A stretch of DNA of 64,000 bases, taken from positions 1 to 64,000 of the forward strand of contig NZ_CALBGN010000001.1 of assembly GCF_937893305.1 (NCBI RefSeq), in the 5' to 3' direction. The position numbers and the translations under genes are program-made. Positions 7,028-15,707 of this stretch are shown piece by piece. Position 1 is the stretch's first letter, and the number at the start of each line of letters is the position of its first letter. Under the pieces are notes generated by a model, which worked only from the letters and a program-made list of their open reading frames with translations, had not been told where the DNA came from and did no database searches. The stretch comes from an uncultured Helicobacter sp. (GTDB taxonomy: Bacteria; Campylobacterota; Campylobacteria; Campylobacterales; Helicobacteraceae).

Positions 7028-9043
7028 CTAAATGAGTGTTACCATAGGGATAATTGTGGGATATTTTTTAGTCTTTTTAAACATCAATTTTCTTAAGGCG
7101 TTTCTTAGCTCATTTTCCATTGCTTTTTGGCTATTGTAAAGTTCTTTTTTGCAATTTTTGCTAAAGAGAGTGAAAAACTCTTCAATCTCTTTGTTGAAGG
7201 CTTGTGTTTCTTTGTTTGCAATAATCCCCATTGTTTGAATGCGCGGTTTTCCAATGACTGAATTTTTTTCTCTATTAAAATCCACAGAAACAATTAAGAT
7301 CCCATTTTCTGCTAGATTTTGTCTCTCTAAAATCACATCATTAGAAATTGTAGTATTGACTTGATTGTCAATATAGGTTTTGCCTGTTTTTACACTTCTA
7401 ACTTTGCGCAAATAATTGTGCGCAATCTCCATTTGATCGCCATCTTCCATAAGATAAATATTGCGTTCATCTACACCACAAGAAACCGCTGTTTCTTTGT
7501 GTTTTAAAATATGATTATATTCTCCATGAACTGGCAAGAAAAATTTAGGTTTTACAAGGCGGAGCATTAGTTTTTGCTCTTCTTGTGCAGCGTGTCCGCT
7601 TGTGTGAATCTCGCTAAAGTCTTGATAATAAACTTTTGCCCCTGCTTTGTTTAAGAAGTTTAAAATATTAGACACAGAGCCCTCATTGCCCGGAATCGCC
7701 TTTGCAGAAAGGATAATTGTATCACTTGGTTTAATCTTAATGTGGCGATGCTCATCTGTTGCCATACGATAAAGCGCACTCATTGTCTCACCTTGTGAAC
7801 CTGTGGTAACAATTAGCACTTCTTCGTCTCCATATTTTGCCACTTCGTGTGCTTCAATAAAAATATTTTGTGGGAGTTCAATATAGCCTAAAGTTCTTGC
7901 AATTTCTAGGTTTTTTTCCATTGAACGCCCAATAACTGCAACTTTGCGATTGTATTTGATTCCGTGTTGGATTGCTTGATAAACGCGGTGAATATTAGAG
8001 CTGAAGGTGCTCATAATCACACGCCCTTTTGCGCGTGAAAACAGCAAGTCAAAAGCTGGTCCAACACTTGCTTCGCTTGGGGTGTAGCCGGGTTTGTGTG
8101 AGTTTGTAGAATCGCTAAGAAGCAATAAGACTCCTTGTTCTCCATAGTGTGCGATTCTATTTAAATCAGTGGGGTAGCCATCAATTGGCGTGTGGTCAAT
8201 CTTAAAATCTCCTGTATGAAAAATTAATCCCGCTTCTGTTTTGATTGCTAAAGCACTAGAATCTACAATGGAATGTGTGATATGAATCCACTCAATCTCA
8301 AATTCTCCAATTCTAATGGGTTTGCGCTTTTCTACCGCGCGGAATAGTGAGCGGAATTTTTTCAATCCGTGTTCATCAAACTTAGAACCTATAAGTCCCA
8401 ATGGCAAGGCTGTGCCATAAATTGGAAATTGGTATTTTTTAAATAAATAAGGCATTGCTCCGATGTGATCTTCGTGAGCGTGTGTGATGATAACGCCTGC
8501 AATTTTGTCTTTAATGACTTCAAGATAGCTAAAATCTGGCACTAAAATATCCACTCCGTGCATACTCTCATCTGGGAAGCTCATTCCTGCATCAATAATA
8601 ATTGCGGAATTTTGTGTTTCAATGATAGTCATATTTCCGCCAATTTCTCCTAAGCCACCTATTGGTGTGATGCGCACTTTTGCGTTAGGGTTAAACTCAA
8701 TTTTAGAATGCGGAGTAAGTGCATCTTCGTGGATTTTTGCATTAAGTTCTACTGCTTTTCTAAGTTCAAGGTTTGAAGCTTGTGTTGCAGCACTTGCAAA
8801 GTTCTTATTATGTTGTTTTGGACGATTTTCGCGCGCGTTTGTGTTGTTTGCATCTTTTTTAAAGCGTGGATTGTGTCGATTGCGATTTTGTGGTTTTTGT
8901 CCGTTTTTGTTAGGTTCGTGTACTTCTTTTGTGAAATCTGTTTTTTGTGATTCCATCTTGTCTTTGCGTGGTCTAAAACGACGCTTGTTTGGTTCGCGAT
9001 TTTCTTTGTTGGGTTGAGTGTTTGGGTTTGTTTGTTCTTCCAT
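7028..9043 (-). CDS. rnj: Ribonuclease J
   Basis: Metallo-beta-lactamase / beta-CASP ribonuclease acting in RNA decay and processing in the cytoplasm. The zinc motif HAHEDHIGAMPYLF, the SDSTNS motif and the beta-CASP GSQGETMSALYRMA and SGHAAQEE motifs are all present. The 671 residues include about 110 extra N-terminal residues that are basic and rich in Asn, Arg, Lys and Pro, probably disordered, as in Helicobacter RNase J. It lies directly downstream of rsmA with 12 bases between, the same order I recall in H. pylori, so an operon is likely. Confidence 0.95.
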   Translation of the reverse strand: MEEQTNPNTQPNKENREPNKRRFRPRKDKMESQKTDFTKEVHEPNKNGQKPQNRNRHNPRFKKDANNTNARENRPKQHNKNFASAATQASNLELRKAVELNAKIHEDALTPHSKIEFNPNAKVRITPIGGLGEIGGNMTIIETQNSAIIIDAGMSFPDESMHGVDILVPDFSYLEVIKDKIAGVIITHAHEDHIGAMPYLFKKYQFPIYGTALPLGLIGSKFDEHGLKKFRSLFRAVEKRKPIRIGEFEIEWIHITHSIVDSSALAIKTEAGLIFHTGDFKIDHTPIDGYPTDLNRIAHYGEQGVLLLLSDSTNSHKPGYTPSEASVGPAFDLLFSRAKGRVIMSTFSSNIHRVYQAIQHGIKYNRKVAVIGRSMEKNLEIARTLGYIELPQNIFIEAHEVAKYGDEEVLIVTTGSQGETMSALYRMATDEHRHIKIKPSDTIILSAKAIPGNEGSVSNILNFLNKAGAKVYYQDFSEIHTSGHAAQEEQKLMLRLVKPKFFLPVHGEYNHILKHKETAVSCGVDERNIYLMEDGDQMEIAHNYLRKVRSVKTGKTYIDNQVNTTISNDVILERQNLAENGILIVSVDFNREKNSVIGKPRIQTMGIIANKETQAFNKEIEEFFTLFSKNCKKELYNSQKAMENELRNALRKLMFKKTKKYPTIIPMVTLI

Positions 9044-9055
9044 TGTTCCGCCTTT

Positions 9056-9883
9056 TTATAAAAGTTTCAAAAGTCGGTGATAGTCTTGGGTATCAATCTC
9101 GTGAGGTCGCTTGCTGGGGGCTATTTTTAAGGATTCTAAAGCGTCCAAAATGGTTTGTTTTGGATAGGCTTTGCTTAGATTATTTAGAATCGTTTTTCTA
9201 GGTGTATTAAAAGCAACTTTAAGTAAGGATTCTAAATGTTCTAAGTCCTTAAAATTTGGTGGATTTGCCATTTTTTGAATCAAAAACACCGATGAGATAA
9301 CTTTAGGCGGTGGCACAAAGGCACTAGGTGGCACATCAAAGAGCAGTGTTGCCTTGCCTACGCTTTGTGCTAGCACACTTAATGCGCTAAAGTTACTTTC
9401 TTCGCATTGTGCGCAAAACTTTTGCGCAACTTCCTTTTGTGTCATCACGACACAGCCTTTTGATAGCGGATCTTTGATGGTTTTTATTACAAGTAAAGTT
9501 GCAATGTAATAAGGCAAGTTTGATACAAGAAAATAATTTTGCTTGCGCAAACTCTCTTTTTGCCAAATCTCTAAGATATCTCCTATCTCAAGGCTTAAAC
9601 GCCCATTTTTTAATGCGTCTTTAAAACGCTCCTGCAAATAAGGAACAAGTTCCTTATCGACTTCATAAGCAGTGATATTCCCTAAGCTTAATAGCTTATT
9701 TGTGAGATCACCTAAGCCAGCCCCAATTTCTATAAGCTCCGTGTTTTGCTCCATTTTGGGAATGGATTGGATAATCGCATTTAAGACATTTTCATCACTT
9801 AAGAAGTTTTGTCCAAAATGCTTTTTTGCTAAATTCTGCTTTGTTTTTATGGTAGCACCCTTAAAAATTCTTAATTGTAACAC
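9056..9883 (-). CDS. rsmA: 16S rRNA adenine dimethyltransferase RsmA/KsgA
   Basis: This enzyme dimethylates the two adjacent adenines near the 3' end of 16S rRNA. Visible are HFGQNFLSD, the SAM motif EIGAGLGDLTNKLL, the catalytic NLPYYIAT and the PPSAFVPPPKVISSV block. The start is uncertain. The GTG at 9883 has no ribosome-binding site and overlaps an extended -10-like TGTTACAAT. A good AAGGGTG stands six bases before an ATA codon at 9850, and no other ATG, GTG or TTG lies between there and the conserved HFGQNF. Confidence 0.93.
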   Translation of the reverse strand: MLQLRIFKGATIKTKQNLAKKHFGQNFLSDENVLNAIIQSIPKMEQNTELIEIGAGLGDLTNKLLSLGNITAYEVDKELVPYLQERFKDALKNGRLSLEIGDILEIWQKESLRKQNYFLVSNLPYYIATLLVIKTIKDPLSKGCVVMTQKEVAQKFCAQCEESNFSALSVLAQSVGKATLLFDVPPSAFVPPPKVISSVFLIQKMANPPNFKDLEHLESLLKVAFNTPRKTILNNLSKAYPKQTILDALESLKIAPSKRPHEIDTQDYHRLLKLL

Positions 9884-9898
9884 AAAAATATTAAAGAA

Positions 9899-10573
9899 TT
9901 AACATTTTTGAATAAAACCGCTTGGTAAAATACAGATTTTAACACTTTCTCCACTTTTGTTAAAGAGTTCTAAAAATAAGATTCCATTTGGAATTGTGGG
10001 TTTTTCATAAGGTTTTTTGCAACGCAAAAAACCTTGTTGATCAAACAAAATTCTAGCTTCATTATCTTCGCCACAGCCACCGCTAAATTTAACATTTTGG
10101 ATTCCATAGCGTTGTGTGATAGCTAAATCTCCGCTTCTTAGAGGGTTTGCGAATTTAGAATTATCGCTATTATAAACATTTAAGTATTTATTATCTAATA
10201 AATCTCTGGCAATTTCTTGTTTATCGCGTGGGCGATCATCAAAATTTTTAGTGCGGACAGAGCGTGCAGAATCGCTAAAGATATAATACGCATAGCCAAT
10301 ATCTTTTAATGGAGAAAACTGCATTCTCCATAAACTCTCACTCCAGCGCGTGCGTTCTTGCGCGCAATGATCACTTTGGCAAAAGGCACTTTGAGTGATG
10401 TGCTTTGCGCTATTTAAACTTAAATAACGCGTGTAATTTAAGTGGGAAATGATTTGATTTTGAGCAAGATGAAGTTTAGAAGATGGAATCCAAAAATACC
10501 CTAAAGTAGCAAAAATACTAAGAATTGCTAGGGTTAAAAGCGTCTCAAAAAGACTGAAGGCTTGGCGTGTCAT
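9899..10573 (-). CDS. Prepilin-type N-terminal cleavage/methylation domain protein
   Basis: This 224-residue protein has a class III signal: a short basic leader MTRQA, then FSLFETLLTLAILSIFATL with Glu at +5 and a hydrophobic helix of about 20 residues. The rest is a soluble, cysteine-containing domain of pseudopilin size. It should be inserted in the inner membrane and, if a prepilin peptidase is present, cleaved before FSLFE. No other pilus or type II secretion gene is nearby. Its start overlaps the stop of the upstream membrane protein gene by four bases, so the two are probably translated together. Confidence 0.75.
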   Translation of the reverse strand: MTRQAFSLFETLLTLAILSIFATLGYFWIPSSKLHLAQNQIISHLNYTRYLSLNSAKHITQSAFCQSDHCAQERTRWSESLWRMQFSPLKDIGYAYYIFSDSARSVRTKNFDDRPRDKQEIARDLLDNKYLNVYNSDNSKFANPLRSGDLAITQRYGIQNVKFSGGCGEDNEARILFDQQGFLRCKKPYEKPTIPNGILFLELFNKSGESVKICILPSGFIQKC

Positions 10574-11748
10574 TTTAGATAAAAGGTGGTGATAATTTTG
10601 TTGTTGTAAAGAATTGGAATCTTTTTTGCGCCACTTTTTGGGGAGTCATAGAGAGTTGCGTTACCTTTTTGGATTCCATAAAATTGAAGACGCAGCTGTA
10701 AGCTTTCGTCAGTTTTTATAGATTTTATGCCTTTTTTATGCAGCGTGTTTGCAAGTTCCTTTGCGATAAAGTGGCGATAAGCAAAATGCTCATTTGCATT
10801 TGGAATTAATCCAAAAAGCGGTTTAGATAAAAAGAGTGTTGCACTGCTTGCTAAAAGCACGATAAAGGTTGCTAAAAAAGGGATTCTGTATCTTGCGCGA
10901 AATTGTGGCAGACGCACTCTAAGCCCAGAGAAATAAAGGCTGCTCATAAGTGGGATCCCAAGCAATAAAAATGGAGCAAACTGCTCAATTTGCACGCGTT
11001 GGCGCAAGGATAAAAGCCAAATAAATAATAATACACAAAAAGTGATATACCACATTAATGGCTTTGTTTTTGCATTAAAATAGCGATAGAGCGTGTAGAG
11101 AAAATATAAATACAAAAGTGGAGAGAAAATCAACATTAAATGTCCATTGGCATCTAGAAAATAGCCTTTTGGGCGTCCTCCTATATCTAATCCATACAAA
11201 TACATATTTAATGCAAAAAGCAGCAAGGAGACAAAAAGCAGCTTGGTGTCTTTTTTGGAGATTGCATAAAACATTAATGCTAAAAAAAGAAGCGCAAAGC
11301 TTGCATCAACAAAAGTGATGAGAATTAGAAAAAAATATGGAATCTTGTTTGTTTTTTGATTGATAATACAAAGCAAAAGAGTTAGAAATATCACAATTCC
11401 TGCATTTGAAACAAGCAGAGCAACAGCATTAACTCCCGGTAGTAGGCAAAAAAGTATTGTTGCAAAAATCGCATCACTTTGGCGTTTTAAAAATCCTTTG
11501 GAGAGATAAAACATTAAAAGCGTATTGCAAAGATGTAGAAATAAAAACGGCAAACGCAATGCAAAATCATTTTGACCAAAAACCTTTACACTAAGATTGC
11601 TAATGAAGCTTGCAAAGCTTTTAGTTTCAAAGAAAATACGCGCTTCATCATAGCTAATACTAAGTGTGTTTAAAAACCAGACAAGCACGCTCAAGCTTGC
11701 AAGAATTAGAGCCATAAGCCATGCATAAATGCGGATTTGCGATTCCAT
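10570..11748 (-). CDS. Multi-spanning membrane protein, glycosyltransferase family 39-like
   Basis: This 392-residue integral membrane protein has about nine or ten hydrophobic segments. The N-terminal part, SISYDEARIFFETKS in the first loop followed by FALRLPFLFLH, resembles dolichol-phosphate-mannose / ArnT-type glycosyltransferases (GT39/GT83), in which an acidic residue of the first loop is catalytic. Substrate unknown. It is shorter than a full ArnT and ends in a small soluble domain. The four-base overlap with the pseudopilin-like gene suggests they work together or share expression. Confidence 0.6.
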   Translation of the reverse strand: MESQIRIYAWLMALILASLSVLVWFLNTLSISYDEARIFFETKSFASFISNLSVKVFGQNDFALRLPFLFLHLCNTLLMFYLSKGFLKRQSDAIFATILFCLLPGVNAVALLVSNAGIVIFLTLLLCIINQKTNKIPYFFLILITFVDASFALLFLALMFYAISKKDTKLLFVSLLLFALNMYLYGLDIGGRPKGYFLDANGHLMLIFSPLLYLYFLYTLYRYFNAKTKPLMWYITFCVLLFIWLLSLRQRVQIEQFAPFLLLGIPLMSSLYFSGLRVRLPQFRARYRIPFLATFIVLLASSATLFLSKPLFGLIPNANEHFAYRHFIAKELANTLHKKGIKSIKTDESLQLRLQFYGIQKGNATLYDSPKSGAKKIPILYNNKIITTFYLK

Positions 11749-11757
11749 TTTTGCCTA

Positions 11758-12960
11758 TTAAATCTCTATAAACACATAGCCATTTGCTTGAAGTTGTGTT
11801 CTAATTTGTTCTTGATGCTCTTTGCCTTTTGTTTCAAGGCTTACTGTAACATTTGCATCTCCAAAAGAAGTTGAGGTTCTATCAAAATCAATTTTAACAA
11901 TATTTGCTCCAAGTTGAGAGAGTAAATCGCTAAGTTTTTGCAAGCTTCCGGGCTTATCAATTAATGTTACACAAAAGCGCATTTTACGATGAGAACGCAC
12001 TAAGCCTTTTTCAATAATATTGCCAAGCATTGTAACATCAATGTTTCCTCCACTTAAAACAAGTCCTAAAGATTCGTTGTTTTTTGGGTTAAATTTATTA
12101 TGTAAAAGAGCGGCTACAACGCTTGCTCCAGCACCTTCTACAACAAGTTTTTGATTTTCTAAAAGATACAAAATTGCATTTGCAATTTCTTCATCATCAA
12201 CTTTTACAATCTCATCAACAGATTCTAAAATATAAGAGAAATTGATAGGATTAACATCTCTTACGGCAATACCATCAGCAATTGTGCGGACAGAAGTTGT
12301 CGTTTGAATTTCTTTTTTGTAAAAAGAATGATACATTCCTGCTGCACCTTCTGCTACAACTCCAATGATACGCACATTTGGTAGCATCTGCTTGTAGGCT
12401 GCTGCAATGCCAGCGATTAATCCACCGCCACCTATTGGCACAACAATTGTTGTTAAATGGCTTTGATCTTCAATCATTTCTAAAGCAACCGTGCCTTGTC
12501 CAGCGATGACTGCATCATCAGCAAAAGGGTGGATAAATTGTAAAGCGTGTTTTTTGGAATACTCTAATGCGTAAGAATAAGCCTCATCATAATTGTTTCC
12601 CTTTAAAATCGCTTCTGCACCAAGCTCTTTGACGCCCATTACCTTAAGCAATGGAGTGGCTTCAGGCATTACAATCACACCTTTGATTCCAAAATGTTTT
12701 GCACTATATGCAACGCCTTGTGCGTGATTGCCCGCACTTGCTGCAATCACGCCTTTGGCACGCTCTTCTTCAGTTAAAGAAGCAATCTTATTAAATGCGC
12801 CACGAAGTTTAAAAGATCCTGTGTTTTGGAGGTTTTCTTGTTTGACATAAACTTTTGTGCCACTAATTTGGCTAAGTTTTGGGGCAAAGGCAAGTTTTGT
12901 GTGCTGAATAATTCCACTTAATCGCGCCTTAGCGTCCATAATTTTAGAAATTGGAATCAT
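11758..12960 (-). CDS. ilvA: Threonine ammonia-lyase (threonine dehydratase)
   Basis: This PLP enzyme converts threonine to 2-oxobutyrate, the entry to isoleucine. The PLP lysine is in TGSFKLRGAFNKI near residue 53; the phosphate-binding loop is PIGGGGLIAG. From about residue 325 there is one ACT-type regulatory domain (RMRFCVTLIDKPGSLQKLSDLL). At 400 residues with a single C-terminal ACT domain it matches the shorter TdcB-like/IlvA class. Its first codons overlap the end of the CoA-binding protein gene by four bases. Confidence 0.93.
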   Translation of the reverse strand: MIPISKIMDAKARLSGIIQHTKLAFAPKLSQISGTKVYVKQENLQNTGSFKLRGAFNKIASLTEEERAKGVIAASAGNHAQGVAYSAKHFGIKGVIVMPEATPLLKVMGVKELGAEAILKGNNYDEAYSYALEYSKKHALQFIHPFADDAVIAGQGTVALEMIEDQSHLTTIVVPIGGGGLIAGIAAAYKQMLPNVRIIGVVAEGAAGMYHSFYKKEIQTTTSVRTIADGIAVRDVNPINFSYILESVDEIVKVDDEEIANAILYLLENQKLVVEGAGASVVAALLHNKFNPKNNESLGLVLSGGNIDVTMLGNIIEKGLVRSHRKMRFCVTLIDKPGSLQKLSDLLSQLGANIVKIDFDRTSTSFGDANVTVSLETKGKEHQEQIRTQLQANGYVFIEI

Positions 12961-13358
12961 TGAAAAATCCTTTGGTGTTCAATCTTAATGCAAGCATTTT
13001 CAAAATATGTAATCCCTGCGTTTTCTAGCAAGATTTTTGCGTCCTTATTGCTTAAACCTAGTTGCACCCATACGCATTTTGGAAGATAGGGAAGATTTAA
13101 AATTTCTTGTGCGACTTCTAAGAGTGCTTCACTTTTTCTAAACACATTGACAAGATCAATATCCTTTTGGTCTTGAAAAGCATCTTGTAAGCTTGTGTAG
13201 GCTTGAACCCCTAAAATTTCACCACCTTTTGGATAGATGGGGATAATGCTATAGCCTTTTTCTTGCAAGTATTTTGCAACTTTGTTGCTAGGTTTTTGTG
13301 GATCTGGGGATAAACCTAAAATGGCGATTTTTTTAGAATTGCTTAAAACATTTTGCAT
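12957..13358 (-). CDS. CoA-binding domain protein (YccU-like)
   Basis: This 133-residue single-domain protein has a Rossmann-type CoA-binding fold. It shows KKIAILGLSPDPQKPSNKVAKYLQEKGY at the N-terminus, VYP-like IPIYPKGGEILG, and the characteristic VWVQLGLSN with CIKIEH near the end. The family is a stand-alone relative of the succinyl-CoA ligase alpha N-domain with no assigned reaction. It is translationally coupled to ilvA. Confidence 0.85.
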   Translation of the reverse strand: MQNVLSNSKKIAILGLSPDPQKPSNKVAKYLQEKGYSIIPIYPKGGEILGVQAYTSLQDAFQDQKDIDLVNVFRKSEALLEVAQEILNLPYLPKCVWVQLGLSNKDAKILLENAGITYFENACIKIEHQRIFQ

Positions 13359-13406
13359 TATGCTACCTTTGTGTCAATTTGTTTTTATTCTAACAAAAAA
13401 GAATTT

Positions 13407-14564
13407 TTAAGATTCTAAAATCCATTTTTTGTAGTTTGGAATTTGTTTTTCTTGACTAAAGAGTTGTGCTTGCGCAAAAAGTGTAGATTTATCAAAAAAG
13501 TTTGGATTCTTCAGTATAAAATCCATAGCAAAACACATTGCGTTTTTGGAGTTTAGCGGAATTAGGATTCCACCTTTTGCAATCTCACATTTTAAGTTGG
13601 AATCCAAAAACTCTCCCTTAGGTTCTAAAATCTCTCTAGGGGCGCAATCTGTGGAGATAATAGGGATTTTTAATGTAAGAGCTTCTACTAAGACATTTGG
13701 GAAGCCTTCGTGGTTTGAACCAAACAAAAAGCAATCTGCAATGCTTAGTGGTGCATAAGGGTTTGGGGTGCGCCCTAGTAAAAACACACTAGATTCTAAG
13801 TTAAGATCTGTAATTTGTGCTTTTAGGGTGGATTGCAACTCTCCAGATCCGATGATAAAAAGTGCAGCTTTGTCTTTAAAATCTTGCATAGATTCAATTA
13901 ATAAGCGATGATTCTTGCCGCTATCTAAACGCCCTATGCTTACAAAGATGAATTTACCCTGCGCTTTTTGCTCTAAAATTTGTTGGGATAATGGTGAGTT
14001 TTCTTGGCTTTGGGTGATGATTTTTTTAAGGTTAAAGAAGTTTAGCAAAAGTGTGGTTTTTCTAGGATTTACACCAAAGTTTTGGATTAAATCTTGTAAG
14101 TTTTGTGGAGAGTTTGCACTGATTTTATCTGCCTTGTTATAAAGCATTTTAATTAAAAAGCGATTGATTTTTGAGCTTAGGTTGTTATAGCCATATTGCA
14201 AGCTCGGGTGGCTGCGTTCTGAGATTAGGATTTTAGGCTTTTTTTTGCCACAAAAAAATCCTGCTAGGATATTAATATAATTTGGACGCGTCATTAAAGA
14301 TAGAGAAACATCACAATTTTTGAGTAATTTTTTGTATTTGTAGGCTAGAAATGGGATTTTGATAAGTTTTTGGATTCCGCTTTCTTTGGCGTTGTTGTTG
14401 CCTAAAATTATTGTTGGAATTCCTTTTGGGATTGTGTAATGGCAAAGATCTTCCAATAAGATGAGTGTGAGTTCGTATTCTTCTTGCAAGGCTTCTAATA
14501 ACAAGGAAGTGATGCGTTCTGCTCCACCAGAGCCTAGAGAATATAAAAGAATATTAAGTCTCAT
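13407..14564 (-). CDS. pglJ: GT4 glycosyltransferase, PglJ-like
   Basis: GT-B fold transferase with the N-terminal motif LNILLYSLGSGGAERITSLLL and the C-terminal donor-binding segment SNHEGFPNVLVEALTLKIPI. By recall it matches C. jejuni PglJ along its length (SLGSGGAER, IPFLAYKYKKLL, NRFLIKMLYNKAD), which adds the second GalNAc to the lipid-linked heptasaccharide. Acceptor and donor here are inferred. The ATG at 14564 has AAAGGA six bases upstream and is preferred to a TTG one codon earlier. It is the last gene of the four-gene cluster. Confidence 0.75.
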   Translation of the reverse strand: MRLNILLYSLGSGGAERITSLLLEALQEEYELTLILLEDLCHYTIPKGIPTIILGNNNAKESGIQKLIKIPFLAYKYKKLLKNCDVSLSLMTRPNYINILAGFFCGKKKPKILISERSHPSLQYGYNNLSSKINRFLIKMLYNKADKISANSPQNLQDLIQNFGVNPRKTTLLLNFFNLKKIITQSQENSPLSQQILEQKAQGKFIFVSIGRLDSGKNHRLLIESMQDFKDKAALFIIGSGELQSTLKAQITDLNLESSVFLLGRTPNPYAPLSIADCFLFGSNHEGFPNVLVEALTLKIPIISTDCAPREILEPKGEFLDSNLKCEIAKGGILIPLNSKNAMCFAMDFILKNPNFFDKSTLFAQAQLFSQEKQIPNYKKWILES

Positions 14565-15706
14565 CAAAGTCCTTTTAAGATTTCTAATGTTTTTGCTACC
14601 ATTTGTTCTGGGCTAAATTCTTTTATGATATGCTCCCTTGCTTGTTGTTTTAGAGTTGCAAAATGTGTAGAATCTTTTAGTTTATAAAGAGACTTGAAGC
14701 ACTCTAGCGCATTTTTTGAATCTTTTGGGTGAAAGGAAAATTGATAGGAGTCTTGCTTGAAGTTTGCGATAATTTTGCTCTCTCCTACATCACTAACAAT
14801 AGGCACACAGCCACAAGCCATTGCTTCTGCAATAGAGTTTGAAAAACTTTCTGTATAAGAAGTAGAAACAATACAATCAAAAAGCGGATAAAAATCTTCC
14901 ACAGCGTTTTTTGCACCTAAAAATTCTATTGTATAGGGTGATAGGATTGTTTGACAATGTTCTAAAATTTTTGGATCGGTTTTGCCTAAAGAGATAAAAA
15001 CTACTTTGTTTTTTTCTTCAACACCTTCTAAAAAATCTTTTGCTACTTTTGCAAACAACGGATAATCTTTGACTTTATTCATTCTAGCAGAGATGCCAAA
15101 AATAAAGCAATCTTGCGCAATACCAAGCTCTTTTTTAAGTGCGCTACAATCTTTTGGACAAAAGCGTTTTGTATCAATGCCATTATGCACCACAAATGCT
15201 TTATTCATAAAATAGCCTTTACTTTTGTAAAAATTAATTGCATCTTTAGAATTGCAAATAATCGCATCTGCATAGGTGCTTAAGAGTTTTTGTGCGTAAA
15301 AATAAAGTTTAGAAGCAAAGGGGAGTTTGCTAACATTAATCGCACTAGAACGGAATCCAAAAACAACTTTGCACTTGTTTTTTTGAAGTTTCCCACAAAG
15401 CAGACTAAAGAGATTCATCTCTGGCATAAAGGCGTAAATGCAGTTTGGATTAAGTGTTTTTATGAGTTTGTAATAGCGTAATAAAAAACCAAAATCACCC
15501 CGACCTTTTTTGTTTAAGCAAGTGTGTGAGATCTCTTTGATTTCTGGTTCTAACTTGCCTCCGCCATAAATAGTGCAAAGATGCAAGTCAATGGATTTAT
15601 TTTTAGCAAGTTCTTTTGCAAACAATACCCATTGGCGTTCTGCGCCACCAAAATCAAGAGATCGTATCGCAAGAAGGATTTTAAAAGGCTTTATTGCAGA
15701 TTCCAT
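14564..15706 (-). CDS. GT4 glycosyltransferase
   Basis: GT-B glycosyltransferase of about 380 residues: FKILLAIRSLDFGGAERQW at the N-terminus, VVHNGIDTKRFCP in the middle, and the C-terminal STSYTESFSNSIAEAMACGC nucleotide-sugar binding motif. It lies between the PglI-like and PglJ-like genes and overlaps both ends, so it probably adds another sugar to the same lipid-linked glycan. I cannot assign it to PglA or PglH. The ATG at 15706 is chosen over a TTG four codons upstream. Confidence 0.78.
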   Translation of the reverse strand: MESAIKPFKILLAIRSLDFGGAERQWVLFAKELAKNKSIDLHLCTIYGGGKLEPEIKEISHTCLNKKGRGDFGFLLRYYKLIKTLNPNCIYAFMPEMNLFSLLCGKLQKNKCKVVFGFRSSAINVSKLPFASKLYFYAQKLLSTYADAIICNSKDAINFYKSKGYFMNKAFVVHNGIDTKRFCPKDCSALKKELGIAQDCFIFGISARMNKVKDYPLFAKVAKDFLEGVEEKNKVVFISLGKTDPKILEHCQTILSPYTIEFLGAKNAVEDFYPLFDCIVSTSYTESFSNSIAEAMACGCVPIVSDVGESKIIANFKQDSYQFSFHPKDSKNALECFKSLYKLKDSTHFATLKQQAREHIIKEFSPEQMVAKTLEILKGL

Positions 15707-15707
15707 C

